Part shown: in pieces, positions 23,748 to 35,932 of the stretch
Layout: the number at the start of each line of letters is the position of its first letter
Numbering within the stretch: the stretch's first letter is position 1
Assembly: GCF_027942865.1 (NCBI RefSeq)
Contig: NC_134508.1
Span: 38,065,466 to 38,129,465, forward strand
DNA: 64,000 nucleotides
DNA from: Odontesthes bonariensis
Taxonomy: Eukaryota; Chordata; Actinopteri; Atheriniformes; Atherinopsidae
Reading direction: 5' to 3'
The notes under the pieces: model-generated
The model's database searches: none
Told to the model about the DNA's origin: nothing
What the model saw: the letters and a program-made list of their open reading frames with translations, nothing else
Translations under genes and position numbers: made by a program

Positions 23748-26700
23748 ATGGGGACAACGATGAGCGAGCCGTGTATCTACGACAAGCTGTCCGAAAGCAT
23801 CGACATCCTCCGCCAGTCAGGCTACCGATACGGCATGTCAGAGAGGGAGATTGAGAAGTTCATTAAACAGGTCCTGGAGACCAACGAGCCCAGAAGAGAA
23901 CCTCCTCAGTTCCCCATCCTGAGAGCCACCATCAAGGTGAGAAACATCTGGCCAAGAAGGAATGTTAAAGACATGCTGAAAAGCTTTCATAAATAAGATA
24001 TATCATAAGCAGGTTGAAGCATCACATCAGGATTTATCTTGTTGAGGTTGTTTTAAGATAAGTTCGACAAATGTGAACCTATCCACAAAGCTTATTTTCT
24101 GCTCCTAATCTTACCTTCATCCTGTAAAATAAACAAATGTTTTTTGTAATTTTCTGTGTGTTTTGATGAAGGAGACATTCTGACTTTGTTGTGTGTAGTT
24201 TTTGGTGGCAGTGGGCTTCCTGCTGGTGGTGGTGCTGGCCTTCACTTACCCCCAGAACGCCCCCCAGCTGGGACTAGTCAATCTGGGCTGTTACAACTGG
24301 TCGTCCCCTCTGAGCCACGTCCGCCTGCTCTCCTTGCCTATTGCCAAGAAGTACAACCTACAAGGTGTGAAGCATTGTGGCTTTCTTTTTTTTTCCAAGT
24401 GTCAAATGTCCTACAAACACAAAGACAGAAATAAGACACACAAAAAAGATATTAAAGGTCTTCAGAAAAGTTAAGCCAGTAAAGATTTTATCTACTTGGC
24501 ACAGACCGCATGCATTGATGTAAACCATTTAAGAGAAGAAATTTGTTGCATCTGTGGAATGTTGGGAAAGAAAAGGAAAATTCTGCTGGTTCATGTGAAA
24601 CATCACATGTATATGTTTGTTGAGCATGTGACAAATAAGTCATTCTCAGGGAAAGCTGCTCAGCTGCAGCACATTACAAACATGTGACTGTTGACAGTTT
24701 GTTTATAGTAGTTGTACCTTTAACTCCTTTCTGCACGCACACATTGCATGTGGACACTAGCATGTTTGTTCACTTTGTTTCCTTTGCTGTAACATCGGCC
24801 TGCAGACACAGAGGAGTTCTTCCAGCCAGCAGAGATGACAAATATCACAATTTAATCATAACTGTAATAATAAATGATGAGTAGTCAGACTAACAGCTAA
24901 CTGAACACCAGCTTGTGTGTTTTGTTTTTCAGAACATGCCTGTTCACCTTCCGTACAAGTCTTACGTGAATCATTCACGGTGAATGTTGTTCTTCTTGTA
25001 TTTGAATACAACTTCTTTGGCTTCTTTTTTTTATCGTGTTTGTGTGTGATGCAGGTTTCCATGAGTGGTGGAGCGCCGGCTCTCTCAGGCAGAGTTTGGT
25101 GAACTGCTCAGGATGCGCAGAGATCTCCTCGGTACTGGAGGTCCCAGAGAGCCTCAGAGGGACCGTGACTCTGCGACGGGGACCGCAGCTCGTCCTGCTC
25201 AAGGTCACAGCTTTCCGCAGTCAGGAGTGGTCGTTTGACGAGCCTCTGTTTGTTGAATTCTTGTGTGTGTAAACTTTTAACGACAGATGGGAAATGAAGA
25301 CTTTCATAAACACCCATTTTTGATTTTGCTTCTTGAAGTAATTTTTTCCACTTTTCTTTGAATGGTATCTTGAAGTTTTTTCTAAATATAAACTCACGAG
25401 TCTCCCTGGGACAATCTGCCATTTATAGTTATGAGTTTTGATTATTTTAACGTTTATCACGATCAGTGTGTTTTTAGGATCTTCACAATGGCACAACACT
25501 GGCACAGTATGATGAGCTCTGAGCAGTGCTGTCTGATGAACACATTCAGTCCAGCCCTTCCCTGTTTGTTCATACTGTTTTCCATTGGTCTGCGCTGCTC
25601 TCTGCAGGGTGGGGAGTCCCTCAGCGTCCAGCGGCAGCAGCTGGAGGAGCTCTACTTGGCCCATTCAGGCTCCATGTCCATCCTGCTGGAGGAGGACGAC
25701 GACAGCCAGCAGAACAGCAACCTCGGCCTCCCTCGAGGACCTGCCAACTTCACCCTGCTCTGGTTTGCATCTTTGTTCAGAGTAAAAGGGTTGGCTTCAT
25801 TCATTAATGCAGAAACCGAGTCTTGACCAGGTCCAAATTCTAGTGTTTAATGTGGACAGGAAGGACTGAACCTGAGAAAATGCCATCTCTGTGTGTCATT
25901 ATTTTTTTCCACTAAAACTATTTGGTGTAAAAATTTGAGAATATTTAAACTGAGAGGCACTTCCAGTTTTAAACTTAAATATGGACATTGGCTTCACGCA
26001 AATATGAGAAACAAATAGTGTTGTTTGAGTATCAGTTTTTATCCTTCACTATTAAACATAAAGAATAGAAGACAGGCTGGGTTCTAAAACACTGTCTGCA
26101 TTGGGAGGCCAATCAGAGAACTGCGGGCTTTTTGTAGGGGCTTTGGGCTTAACAGCAAATATTTTAATATACTAGAGAAAATGGCACGCCACAAGCTATT
26201 ACATAGACTTTAACACTTGTGTTTCTGCAGGAGGTTCAGTTCTGGGACCAGGGAGAAGGTCTTGAGATGGCTTTTCCCCAAAGCTGAGCTCTGCCCTCTG
26301 CTGGACAGTGCTGGAACTATCCTGCAGCGCTGTCTGGTCACCCACAGCACAAACTCTCAGAGCAAGGTGAGTCCCTCTGCGTCCAGTCGGCCTCATGTCC
26401 TGATACTGACCCCCGGTTTCCACCGGATGCAGTCTCAATGTGTTTCAGCTCCGATGCAGTGACTGAAGTTGATTACATTTACCAGTCAATGCTCGTGTTT
26501 ACACCAAATGCCATGTGGAGCGTTTCAGGGGTATCCCAGAGGGAGCTTACGCAGCTGGTCTGTTTCTGACTGAACACGTGTCAGCAAACACAGATTAGTT
26601 AAATCAGACGAATACGAATCCATTTGAGAAATGTTAAACCACAAATCTTTTATTTAGTTTCAAACATAAAAGACCGGTATATGGTATCATATGAGTGAAC

Positions 26701-27650
26701 CAATGTGACTGGCTGCCTTGGAGCAGAAATACAAGGATTCAGACGATTCAATGCTGGAGAATGAGAGGTTAAGCAGTTTGGAAACACAGGGTGTTGTATG
26801 ACACCACGGATACTCTTCTTTTTAGATAAATAAATGAATATGAGGAGTGGAAAATAACTCTTGGTAGAGCCGAAAATAGATCAGAAATGCTTAATTTTGT
26901 CTGACAGAAGGTAACTTGTTTATACTCCAGATGTGACATTAAGTCCCATGATGAATGGAACAAAATCGAGTTACTGTCGGAGCACAGCAGCAGTAGCTTG
27001 TTACTGTTACTGTTTTGCGTGAATTTTTAAACTATTATTTTCTGTATATATTTTTGGCGCGTATGTTTCAGGGTGTCAGGGTGTTGGGCTGGTTGGTGGT
27101 GGGCGAGGGGCTGCCAACAGTTCGAGTTCTGCCCGTTCAACGCTGCCAGAAACACTGCAGCTCCTTCAACCTGTGGCTCACGCCTGGAGACATGGGTAAC
27201 GCCAGCTGCACGTGCACATTTTTACACCTCAAAGACAGACAAAATACAACTTCTGTTTCTAATTTATAAACTGAGTATTATTTTTTTTTTTTAGAGTAAA
27301 CAACAGATTTTGTTCCCACAACTTGCCATTAAAAATAATGATAATAATTATAATGATAGTTGCCAACCCTTATAATGATAGTTGCCATGTGTGCAGACTA
27401 CTGTGAGAGAACAGATGACATTTGTTGTATTTGGCGCTATATGAATAAAAATGAATTGAATTGAAAAATGAACTTCAGGTGCACATAAGACTAAGGAGGT
27501 TTCAGGCTGCTGATGCTGTGTGACCTAAACACTCAGTGATGATGGTTGTCCCCTTTGACCCATGCAGTGTATGCTGACCCTCGGTACTGGCAGATGGAGC
27601 TCTTCCCGGGCCGCGACCAGAACATCATCTGTGACGGGTCGGCCTTTTAG
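23748..27650 (+). CDS. c6orf89: C6orf89 homologue (bombesin receptor-activated protein-like), 333 aa, 7 coding exons
   Basis: Single-pass type II membrane protein of uncertain function; human C6orf89 (BRAP) has been linked to bombesin-receptor signalling and Golgi localisation. Exons: 23748-23936, 24199-24364, 25055-25203, 25608-25762, 26231-26366, 27072-27195, 27568-27650; the sum is 1,002 nt and in frame. Conserved blocks match the human protein: IYDKLSESIDILRQ and GMSEREIEKFIKQVLE near the N-terminus, a transmembrane helix at about residues 64-82 (FLVAVGFLLVVVLAF), VRLLSLPIAKKY, the WW motif plus NCSGCA, a CQKHC-type cysteine motif, and the C-terminal IICDGSAF. Human C6orf89 is about 347-354 aa. 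The start at 23748 aligns with the human N-terminus; MSEP at 23760 is an alternative. Whether this is the direct orthologue or a fish paralogue cannot be settled here. Confidence 0.88.
27405..27472 (+). repeat. 3' tail of a retroposon (LINE/SINE type) in the last intron of the C6orf89-like gene
   Basis: The motif ttggcgctatatgaataaaa followed by gaattgaattgaa is the common teleost retroposon tail. Just upstream a 17-bp unit (tataatgatagttgcca) is directly repeated. Confidence 0.5.
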
Positions 27651-28420
27651 GCTTCAGGCGGGCAGAGTTCAGGATCAGTGTGTGACGCACAAGTCAGCTG
27701 CGTCTCTCTGCCGATGGATGCCTTATAACCGGCCTACCCTTTTTTTTTTTTTTGTGTGTGGCACTGATAATCCTCCAAACATCACGTGGAACAGGAAGCA
27801 TCTGCACGTATAAGCTCAGTTTGGGGGAAAGTGGACCTCCTGCAGACTCCTACAAGGATCGAGGTTAGAGACTTTTGTTGAACGGTTCAAAAATCACCTG
27901 TGCTTGTGCCACAGTTTGAAGATGATCTCTAGCAATTAAAAAAAACAAAAACAATCATGCACTCATTGGGTGTGTCACTGTTTCAGAAGCTCTGGCTCCA
28001 GACCCCAGGAACACACCATCGTCTGTGACTTGTTGGGTCATTTAAAACCGGACTCCAGATAAAAACAACCAGTGGGATTGAGAATGAGCACACGATCTTA
28101 TCTGTGCCAATGCTAGAAAAATGTCTTCATGCTTGGCTGTTTGTTGCCACGAGTCAATTATCAGAATAACAACTCTTAATTAACATTATCAGGCCAATGG
28201 CATTTATCAGGCTCCAAGTACCACTTAAAAAAAAAATGGCCCCAAATAACCATTCTGTTATTATTTTGTAATTTAAATAGTAATGAAATGGTAGATGGTG
28301 ATTAAAGGCCATGGATGTCCATAGATACATGAAGAAAACCTAATATTAAGCTTGCACTCGGTGTCAAGATTCATTTTCTTCTCAGGCAACCGATTATAAA
28401 AGAACTAACCATCAACTGCA

Positions 28421-28646
28421 AATAAAGTTACTACTTTTTGTAATTATTCCTCAGAAAATAGAAAAGTCAGTGAGAGGAGGGCTAATGAGCACATGCAGCA
28501 GGTCACAGTGCGTTAGCAACTCAGACTGCAGAGAGATTTTCACCTGGGCATCAAAACTCCCTGTCCAGTTTTTTTTGGTACATCTGTGGACGTCCAGCAG
28601 CAGCTGAGCAGCTTCTGCTCTTCATCTAGTTCTTAATAGAAATAAA
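28421..28646 (+). terminator. Candidate polyadenylation signals of the C6orf89-like gene
   Basis: AATAAA occurs at 28421 and 28641, about 0.8-1.0 kb after the stop codon at 27648-27650. Which one is used is unknown. Confidence 0.3.
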
Positions 28647-28649
28647 AGG

Positions 28650-29420
28650 GCAGCCAATCCAGGTTAAACAACCGCAGTTTCCTCAATGATCTCTAGCAGT
28701 ATGCAACACTTTATCACCACTTTCCATCCGACCTTAACTGCGATTTTTCTTGCATATCTTAATTCATATAACGTTTGGTAAATTTTGTCTTCCGTATGGT
28801 GATTGACATGGTAAGATATGTTTATAACAAACACAATCAAATTGACCTGAGATCAGAATAAATCATTAGGATGCTTCTTTTCTTATTAAACCAGTCATTT
28901 GGGGAAAACACGGCTCGCTGTTCTCTGTTGAGGAATCTCATTTAGCTCAAAGCTGAGTTTTTGCAATAGTGCCTCTAACCATAACCTTTAAAAGTTCGGA
29001 ACATTCAAAGCAGCCCTGTAGTCACTGATTTTAGTTAGGACAGATATTTAAATGATGTTAAATCAACTGTTCAATTGTTTTTGTTTGTCGCTGCACAAAA
29101 ACGGTGCCTCTTCCTTGAGGAAACCATCAGTGAGTGTATATACACATAAGTACAGTTTATTAAGTTGGAGATATGTGTCATGCTTGGAAGTTATTAAAGA
29201 TGTTAAAACAACATCTGTCGGGATTCTTCCTGCGTGTTCTGTGGATTATGTGGAGGAGACGCAGTTACCTCTCTGAGAGTTTTGTGGAGGCAGAAATTTC
29301 AAAACCAACGAGTTGACAACCCGTCACAACGCTAACCGCACAGCTTCAGACAGAAAAGGCTTTACTGATTGTACAAATCTGCTTCTCCAGTCTCAGTGTG
29401 GTTTTTGTTTTGACTGTGTA

Positions 29421-29455
<35 letters not shown>

Positions 29456-31770
29456 GTCAGATAATTCATTTGAATAGAAATATGCTGTAATATATTTTTG
29501 ATTATCCCTGCTGAGTATCAGAGCAGTGACAGTAGAAGGTATATTTTGTGCATTATCAAGATTTAAAAGTCTAAATAACATTAATATTCAATTAAATCAA
29601 TCTGCCAAAGTTGATGCGTTTTGGTGAGTTTGTGGTCTTAAAAGTCTCAGATCACAGCTACAGTTTGAAAATGTCCGGTTTGCAGAAAAATTTCACAGTT
29701 TTATGAGAACATTAAGGCTTGTTCAGTATTGGCTTCCATCTGTGTGGAATTATTGTCAAAGCTTGGAGTTTGAACTGATCAAAGCGTTTTGGGTTTTTTT
29801 TATAAATTGATTGCGTTTGTGAAGATAAACCAACACAGTCACTGTTCTACTCTGAATTATGACTAATGATTGGATCATAGCATGTAGCGGCGTTGTTATG
29901 TAGTCATATTTTAACATGTTTGAGCTTTGCCAAGAGGACGGTTTCACAGCGAACATCTGAAGAACATTTTGATCTGGTAAAACGGCATTAATTATTCTTT
30001 CTGCTTTAAGTTTGGCCCATTAAACAAGATTAATAATCAAGCAAACATCAGTAGTGAAGGTCTGTTTAAGCACAGTACAAACAAAAAGTCCATCTTTATT
30101 AATCTGAACATGAGTAATACACAAAAGCTGCCAGCAAGTGTTACAGTGCAGAGGAAAAGCTTTGGGTTAAATACGCTTTTTTAATCTTATAAAACCTTTA
30201 TATTTATTCGTAGATATAATGTCAGTGCTCAGATGAATTACAGTTATAATAATAATAATTTCAGTAATGTTTAAAAACACATTTAAACTCATTTCCTAAC
30301 TTTCCCGTCAAAATACATTCACAAAGAGGATTTGGTCAAAGCTGAGTAAAGGGAATAATCGCACTAAGAAAGTTCATCACATCACATCAAATTTTAGTTT
30401 GACTTTATTCACGATCACGAACATTTCTGATAAAAATGAGGAAACAAACCTTTACAGCTCATACTGAACCTGCTGTTTTACAGTCACAGAGGCAGCTTTT
30501 CTCGCTAAGAATTTGAACCGTTACGTTTTATGAACCTTTTATGTTCTAGGTCCTTGTTTATTTCACGCTCGCTGTTGAGAGTTCAGAATACAGATGAGCA
30601 AAGTTCTTATTTTCTTTTGATCCATTCATATTCTTTTATAGCACTACTTTATTTCTGTAAAAACACTTATTTTCCAATGAAAGACCAGATGAAGGTCACC
30701 TTTATAACACTGATCAACTGTTGGGGGTGCTAATGAGCCAACATGAGGAAAGTTTGGGGGAAACAACACTTAATTATGTATTCATCTCCTCAAGGTGTTT
30801 TTTTTTTTTTTTTCCTTTTGATGTCCAAAAAGGAGAAGAGGTCGGAGACTTTTATCAACTGGCATAAAATGGATACAACTGCATTAAACTGGATTATAAT
30901 TGGACTGAATTGGGTCTATAAACTGAACCGAACTGAAAAACCGCTCAAACAAAGAGAAGATTTCACTCACATGACCGACCACAAAAGCAAGAAGTGTTTC
31001 CGCTTAGGAAAAAACTAACACCCGCTGACATGTAAGAATTAACACAACATACCAGATGAAAATCATTTCCTGCTTTCTGTCATAAGTGGTCAAGTTTTAG
31101 TTTGTGTTCATTTTCTGCTTCTACATTTTAAGTCAGTTTTTAAGAAGATTGGAGGCATCTGATAACACTGAATGTGAACGTGTCCTGAGGAAAACTTTAC
31201 AGAGTATCTGTAGAGATCATAAAATGGGAATATATAGATATATATAACTAAGAGTTTTAAACATAAATAATTGTTAAATTATAACGTTAATTTAAGAGAC
31301 AATATGGAAATAATCCCAATAATTAATAATTGGCTAATGTTCTGACATTTCTATTTTTCTCGCTATGAAAGATTAGACTGCATTTATAAGAGCTGGTTAT
31401 AACTAGGAGCTGCCAGTCTGTGATTATTCCAGCCACATCCTACAGGTTTATACCTGGAATTATCTTAATCTTCAGTAATCTTAATCTTATAACCTCACAT
31501 GTAACAGTGTGGTCAGATCGACTCTAAACCTGCAAACCAACAAGATAAAACAACAGATGACATATAAAACACTCGAATCTAGACTCTTTTAAACTCCAGC
31601 TAATCAATCAACTGTGCTCAGAGATGGGACGTATGTCAGTTAATACGCTGTAAAATATGACATAAAGTGCAGTGACTTTGACAAGTTTGAGCAAAAAGTA
31701 CAAAAGCACCGTGTTTGGATTCTCAGGTACGCTTCACCCAAATAACAAAGGCGTCTCTCCTCCCATCGTT
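28650..31770. other. Intergenic stretch between the C6orf89-like gene and dram2; nothing recognised
   Basis: AT-rich DNA with a TG/TA dinucleotide run at about 29417-29455 and poly-T tracts. No coding frame with family motifs, no RNA gene and no clear transposon were seen. Confidence 0.5.
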
Positions 31771-31771
31771 A

Positions 31772-31777
31772 TTTATT
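31772..31777 (-). terminator. Candidate polyadenylation signal of dram2
   Basis: AATAAA on the minus strand, about 262 nt after the dram2 stop codon. Confidence 0.5.
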
Positions 31778-32038
31778 CAGGTTTTTAGCGATTTTTTTTT
31801 TTTTAATGATGTGAGCAGCAACTTCAAATCCACTCAGAAATCTCAGACATAGCTCATTTCCGAATCTGAATACCTGACTACATACAAAGAAGGAGGAGGA
31901 TATGTTTGGGTGCTCTGACCCTTTAAGAACGACCACACCTTTCAGAAACCCATCATGCGAAAAAAGCCTTTAAATGTGAAAATTAGAAAGAGTAAAAACT
32001 GGTCTAAAAGCAGTATTTGTAGGCAGCTGTGCTGTGTG

Positions 32039-34654
32039 TCACGTGGTTCCTGCCAGCAGTGGAGAAGTTTCACGGGAATTGTTCAGACGAGGTGCCGGGT
32101 AGCCTCGGTGTGGGCTGTCGTACAGGTGGCTGCTCTGCAAATCTACCTCTGCTCGGAGTTTTATTTTCTTCATTGAGAGAGAAAGAAAGAAATAAGAAGG
32201 ATGAGGAAATGTTCACTTTGCCAATCGAGAAATTCATCTCACTTCTAGCTTTACATTATTGATCTAGGACTCCCACTTCTCGTTACTTTTAAGCACCTGA
32301 ATCAAGGCTCCAATCATTTTGAGCTGTTAAATCAAACTGAAATCAATTGAAATGTCTGCTGCAGCTGTGAAAAGGTGAGACAAAGTACCTGAAAATCTCT
32401 GATGTAGGTGAGGAAGAAGCTGATGAAGGAGAAGGCCAGAGACCATTCGGACACCGTGCTGATAATGTGAGCCGTGTAACCCTGAAAAGAAAAGAAGGAA
32501 AACATTCAAACTGCAGTAATAACGGTTCAATATGTTTTTCTCTGTCTGATACTTTTAATAACTGGTGTCTGATCAAACTGATGTTTTAGATCAGTTTCTG
32601 GCTCAGATCGCACTCTTGAAAAGGCGGTTTGTGTTCAGACATTAACGGAGAAATTTGGTTAATAAATCAAACACAGGCGACTGACCGTCTCTCCTGGGGT
32701 CCAGTGGAGTTTGCGGGGTACATCAATTCCTTTGAGACTGCTGTACATGATTACAGACGATACAAACACTGGGAGGCTGTTAAGGGTAATGCCTTATTTC
32801 TTTAGAGGAACATTTACACATACACATTAATCTTAACCCTGCTCTACAGATGGGACTCCAGCTGTCAACAGCTTTAAGGATACTGCTAATGACGCTTCCC
32901 AGGGTCCACAGTCCGATGCCAAGACGGACCAGGTAGACGGTCCTGCTGTGGACGTGCGGCTGCATGTAGAGCGAGATCAGCGTCTGAACCAGGATGTAGA
33001 GAGCTCCAACCCCGAAGGTCAGCACCGCCCCCACCAGGTGCATGGAGAACAGGGTGGTCTTCTGCTCTGACAGGCACACACACACATTCCCTGCGTACAC
33101 GTTCCACATTTCAGACACTCGAGCGGGAATGATCCCCGACCGGCAGCACTCACCTGGAAGTTCGCCACCACGCACATCCCGAAGGAGCTCATCAAGCCGA
33201 GCAGCAGCCCGAAGCGGTTCAGTCTTTGGAGTTTGAGCTCGTCGTGACCTGCTAGGGCCTCCACCTGCTTGTAACGCACGTACACCGTGGCCATGCCTGC
33301 AGAAAAAACAATTCTATCAGATAATGCGTTATAGAAACATTTATTTCACACAGAAACATTATTTGAATGAGTATTATTTCAAACTATGAGACAAATAATG
33401 GAAAACACATTCACATCGCTGCTCAAACACAGTTTCTCATGATTTGGACTCTTGTTATTTGTAAATGACCAAGACACAAGGTGGTAACCATAGTAACAAC
33501 GGGAGCGCATCACTGCCCATAAGGGGCTGAGGAGCAATATGTTGTGTTTTCAACTTTCCACTTTATTGTCCCCAAAAGGGGCGATTGAATGTGCAGCAAA
33601 ACAACATAAGCACAGAGAACAACAACAGATAACACAGGACAAACATAAAGTGCAATTAGTCAGTAAAAGGTTAAAAGGACCATAAATATGGTATACAATA
33701 AGATAAAAACATCATAAATAAATAAATAAAATAAGAAACATCATCACGCCATAAAATGCCATAGACAACACCAGGGATCAGGTCAAGTGATCAACGAGGA
33801 TGTGAATTTAAAAGGGAGATGGCACTGGGGACAAATGAATACCTAAATCTGTTGGTTTTTAAACAACATGTGCAGTAAAGTGGCAGTGGCATCCTCTACC
33901 CCACGTTGGGTCCTATAGGCAAACTGTAAAGGGTCCAGGAATCTCTCTGTGGCAGGTAAAATACACCTTTACATGAGTCTTTCAAAACACTTTTTCAAAA
34001 TGATTTATTCAAAAATGCTTAGATTAGTTTGAATTTAATGATACTGAATCAATAGATGAATGTAGTACCAAGGTTACATATTCCCTTTCAACTATGAGTG
34101 CGTGAAGCGTGAACACTCAAATGTCGGTTATGACTGTGTGGCTATGCATCTGTCCCCCAGTCACCAGTTCTGTCTGGGATTAGATGGCTGTGAACACATC
34201 ACTTTAAAGAATGACGAGTCTGAGAGTGTGTGTTTGTTTACCCAAAAAGGCTGACACGTCCAACATGATCCCAAACAAACATCTCTCCGGAGCCATTGTT
34301 CCCGTATCGCTGCGACACACAACAAAGTCAGTTAGAAGGATTCTCGCTTGTTTTCTCCAGCTGTTCAAACCTAAAGAGGCACAGTCTGAATGCAACTTCC
34401 TGAATACCGTGAAAGATCATCAGTGCATTTTTGCAGCTGTGCAGTCAGACTGTATTCTACAGGTGGTGTGTAGCATGAGGTACTGGACCCTCAGGCCTCA
34501 GCTGTGTGCGTCAAGGCTCAGACCTGATGTAAGGCACCAGAGGGTCGACATGTCTCAGCATCACCGCTGTGATGTAGGCGAAGATGAAGGACGCCGCTGT
34601 CCAGACGACCAGCGCGGCAGGCAGGAAGCAGAGACCCTGCTGGAACCACCACAT
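32039..34654 (-). CDS. dram2: DNA damage-regulated autophagy modulator protein 2 (DRAM2/TMEM77), 274 aa, 7 coding exons
   Basis: Six-pass lysosomal membrane protein of the DRAM/Frag1/SFK1 family that promotes autophagy; human DRAM2 mutations cause retinal dystrophy. Exons (transcript order): 34654-34524, 34309-34242, 33296-33154, 33061-32884, 32768-32686, 32481-32389, 32167-32039; the sum is 825 nt and in frame. It begins [20 protein letters not shown], followed by [17 protein letters not shown], the [12 protein letters not shown] loop, a [20 protein letters not shown] helix, [20 protein letters not shown] and LTYIRDFQ, then a hydrophilic tail ending SPLLAGTT. Human DRAM2 is 266 aa and shares these blocks; DRAM1 is less similar. 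The last exon diverges but keeps LRAE and SHLYD (human RVEANLHGLTLYD). The exon 4/5 junction is U12-type. Cept1 lies upstream on the same strand. Confidence 0.95.
32769..32883 (-). other. U12-type (minor spliceosome) intron of dram2, 115 nt
   Basis: The intron begins GTATCCTT, the U12 donor consensus. It contains CCCTTAAC, a near-perfect U12 branch site, at 32786-32779, nine bases before its terminal AG. It joins codon phase 1 (A|TG, Met) so the protein reads [15 protein letters not shown], matching the spacing of human DRAM2. Major-class donors nearby would not restore the alignment. Confidence 0.85.
33545..33960 (-). mobile_element. Internally deleted LINE (CR1/L2/Rex1 type)
   Basis: On the minus strand a reverse transcriptase fragment reading [17 protein letters not shown] is followed, after a large internal deletion, by the C-terminal motif [11 protein letters not shown]. 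The 3' end is about 33545 with ggggacaataaagtgg. It lies in the dram2 intron between exons 3 and 2. Confidence 0.75.
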
Positions 34655-34684
34655 GCTCTCCTCGAGCTGAAGGTTCACACCGTC
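34655..34684 (-). other. 5'UTR part of dram2 first coding exon
   Basis: An acceptor (gttttgaacag) precedes 34684, leaving 30 nt of leader before the ATG. An upstream noncoding exon is therefore expected. Confidence 0.55.
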
Positions 34685-35644
34685 CTGTTCAAAACAGCAT
34701 CATCATCATCATCAACCGAGGAGAAAATACACAGACATTTCCTGTTTAATGGGACACTTTAGTTTAAAATCATTGTTGTGGTCAAGTCAACAACAAGATT
34801 AAGATTTAAGTTGTAAATAAATCAGAACGTCCAGACACTTTCTGCTTTGTATCACACTGCTTATCTGAGGGTTTGGGACAGGTGGCAATACAAAACAAAG
34901 CACCTGAAGACGCCTTCATGGAGCGATGGGGAACTTTTTCAGTACTGTCCTCCATTAAAGAGATCTAACTGAACAATTAATTATGGGAATAATCATTGGA
35001 TTGGGTTTCACAGTAGTTTAGAGAGACATCGTATGTGGGAACGCCCATCAACTGAAAAGCATGTGACCATGACAGTGTAAAATATAGACTGTGCTGGAAC
35101 CACCAGTAGAATAATCTTATATGTTACATGGTCAGATTTAACGCTGCTCCTCGGAGGGAATCTTAAAGCCCTTTGGCATCAGTCTTAGGCAATTAGAAAC
35201 ATAAGATTTTCTTTTTGGAAAAATGAAAATGCTGTTTTAACTCTGAGAGTTAAAGGCACAAAGAAAATATGTTTAGTTTCACTTCCCCGGTCTTTCCAAG
35301 GAAGTGAAACTGAGAAAGTTCAGAAAAAATCCTCCTATGACCAGTGGAAAATAAGTCTCACGGACCTAAAGACATTGCAAAAACTGATAATTTAACAGTT
35401 TTTCTTTAATTAAACTGCAAACCTCTCACAAGATGAGGTAGTAATACCAGAAGTAATCGACAGCCAAAAGATCGACCCATATAATTCACGCTTCCATCGA
35501 ATATAAAATTAGAATTCTAACAACACTATTCAACACAATTTTAAAACATGCTTTGTTCCTACATATCTATTCTAGCGTCAGGTTAGCTGTCGGAGCAGCC
35601 AGCAGGAACAGTAACACGGGCAGGGACATCATAATGACACTCAC

Positions 35645-35850
35645 GTTATTCGCGTCCTCCAGAGAGCATAATCTATCTGCGCCAAAAGCCAGAAGAGCTA
35701 GACTTTTCTTCAAATCTAAATCAGGCGTTCAGACCTTCTTTAACTGTCTTAAATCTTCTTTAAAGACCCACGCGGCTATTCAAAATGAAAACTTTAATAT
35801 TTGATGTATCGACCGTGCGCTTCCTTCTAAGATAAGGTGCGCATGCGTAT
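35645..35850 (-). promoter_or_regulatory. Probable dram2 first exon and promoter with NRF-1-like site
   Basis: A donor (gaataac|gtgagtgt) ends an exon at 35645. Upstream at 35838-35847 lies TGCGCATGCG, the NRF-1 core found in many TATA-less housekeeping promoters. A seven-codon uORF (ATG CTC TCT ... GAA TAA) ends next to the donor. Confidence 0.5.
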
Positions 35851-35932
35851 GTCATAAGACCCCGGATTTTGCAGCCCTGGACTATGTCTCGCAGGCGGGA
35901 CAATGGCATTTACTGAAGGACTCGGTGATCAC

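Noticed and set aside
24930-24990. Possible extra exon of the C6orf89-like gene after ttttcag
   Set aside because: Direct joining of the exons ending 24364 and starting 25055 is in frame; the extra piece has no counterpart in the human protein.
30743-31018. 91-codon plus-strand frame
   Set aside because: Low-complexity, contains a poly-Phe from a T run, with no homology or splice context.
32686-32749. Acceptor at tgtacag (about 32750) as the start of dram2 exon 5
   Set aside because: It needs an incoming phase that no plausible upstream donor supplies and drops conserved residues; the U12 acceptor at 32769 fits phase and alignment.
34211-34762. 183-codon plus-strand frame
   Set aside because: Antisense to dram2 exons 1-2 and their intron; no family motif, and the minus strand carries the conserved protein.
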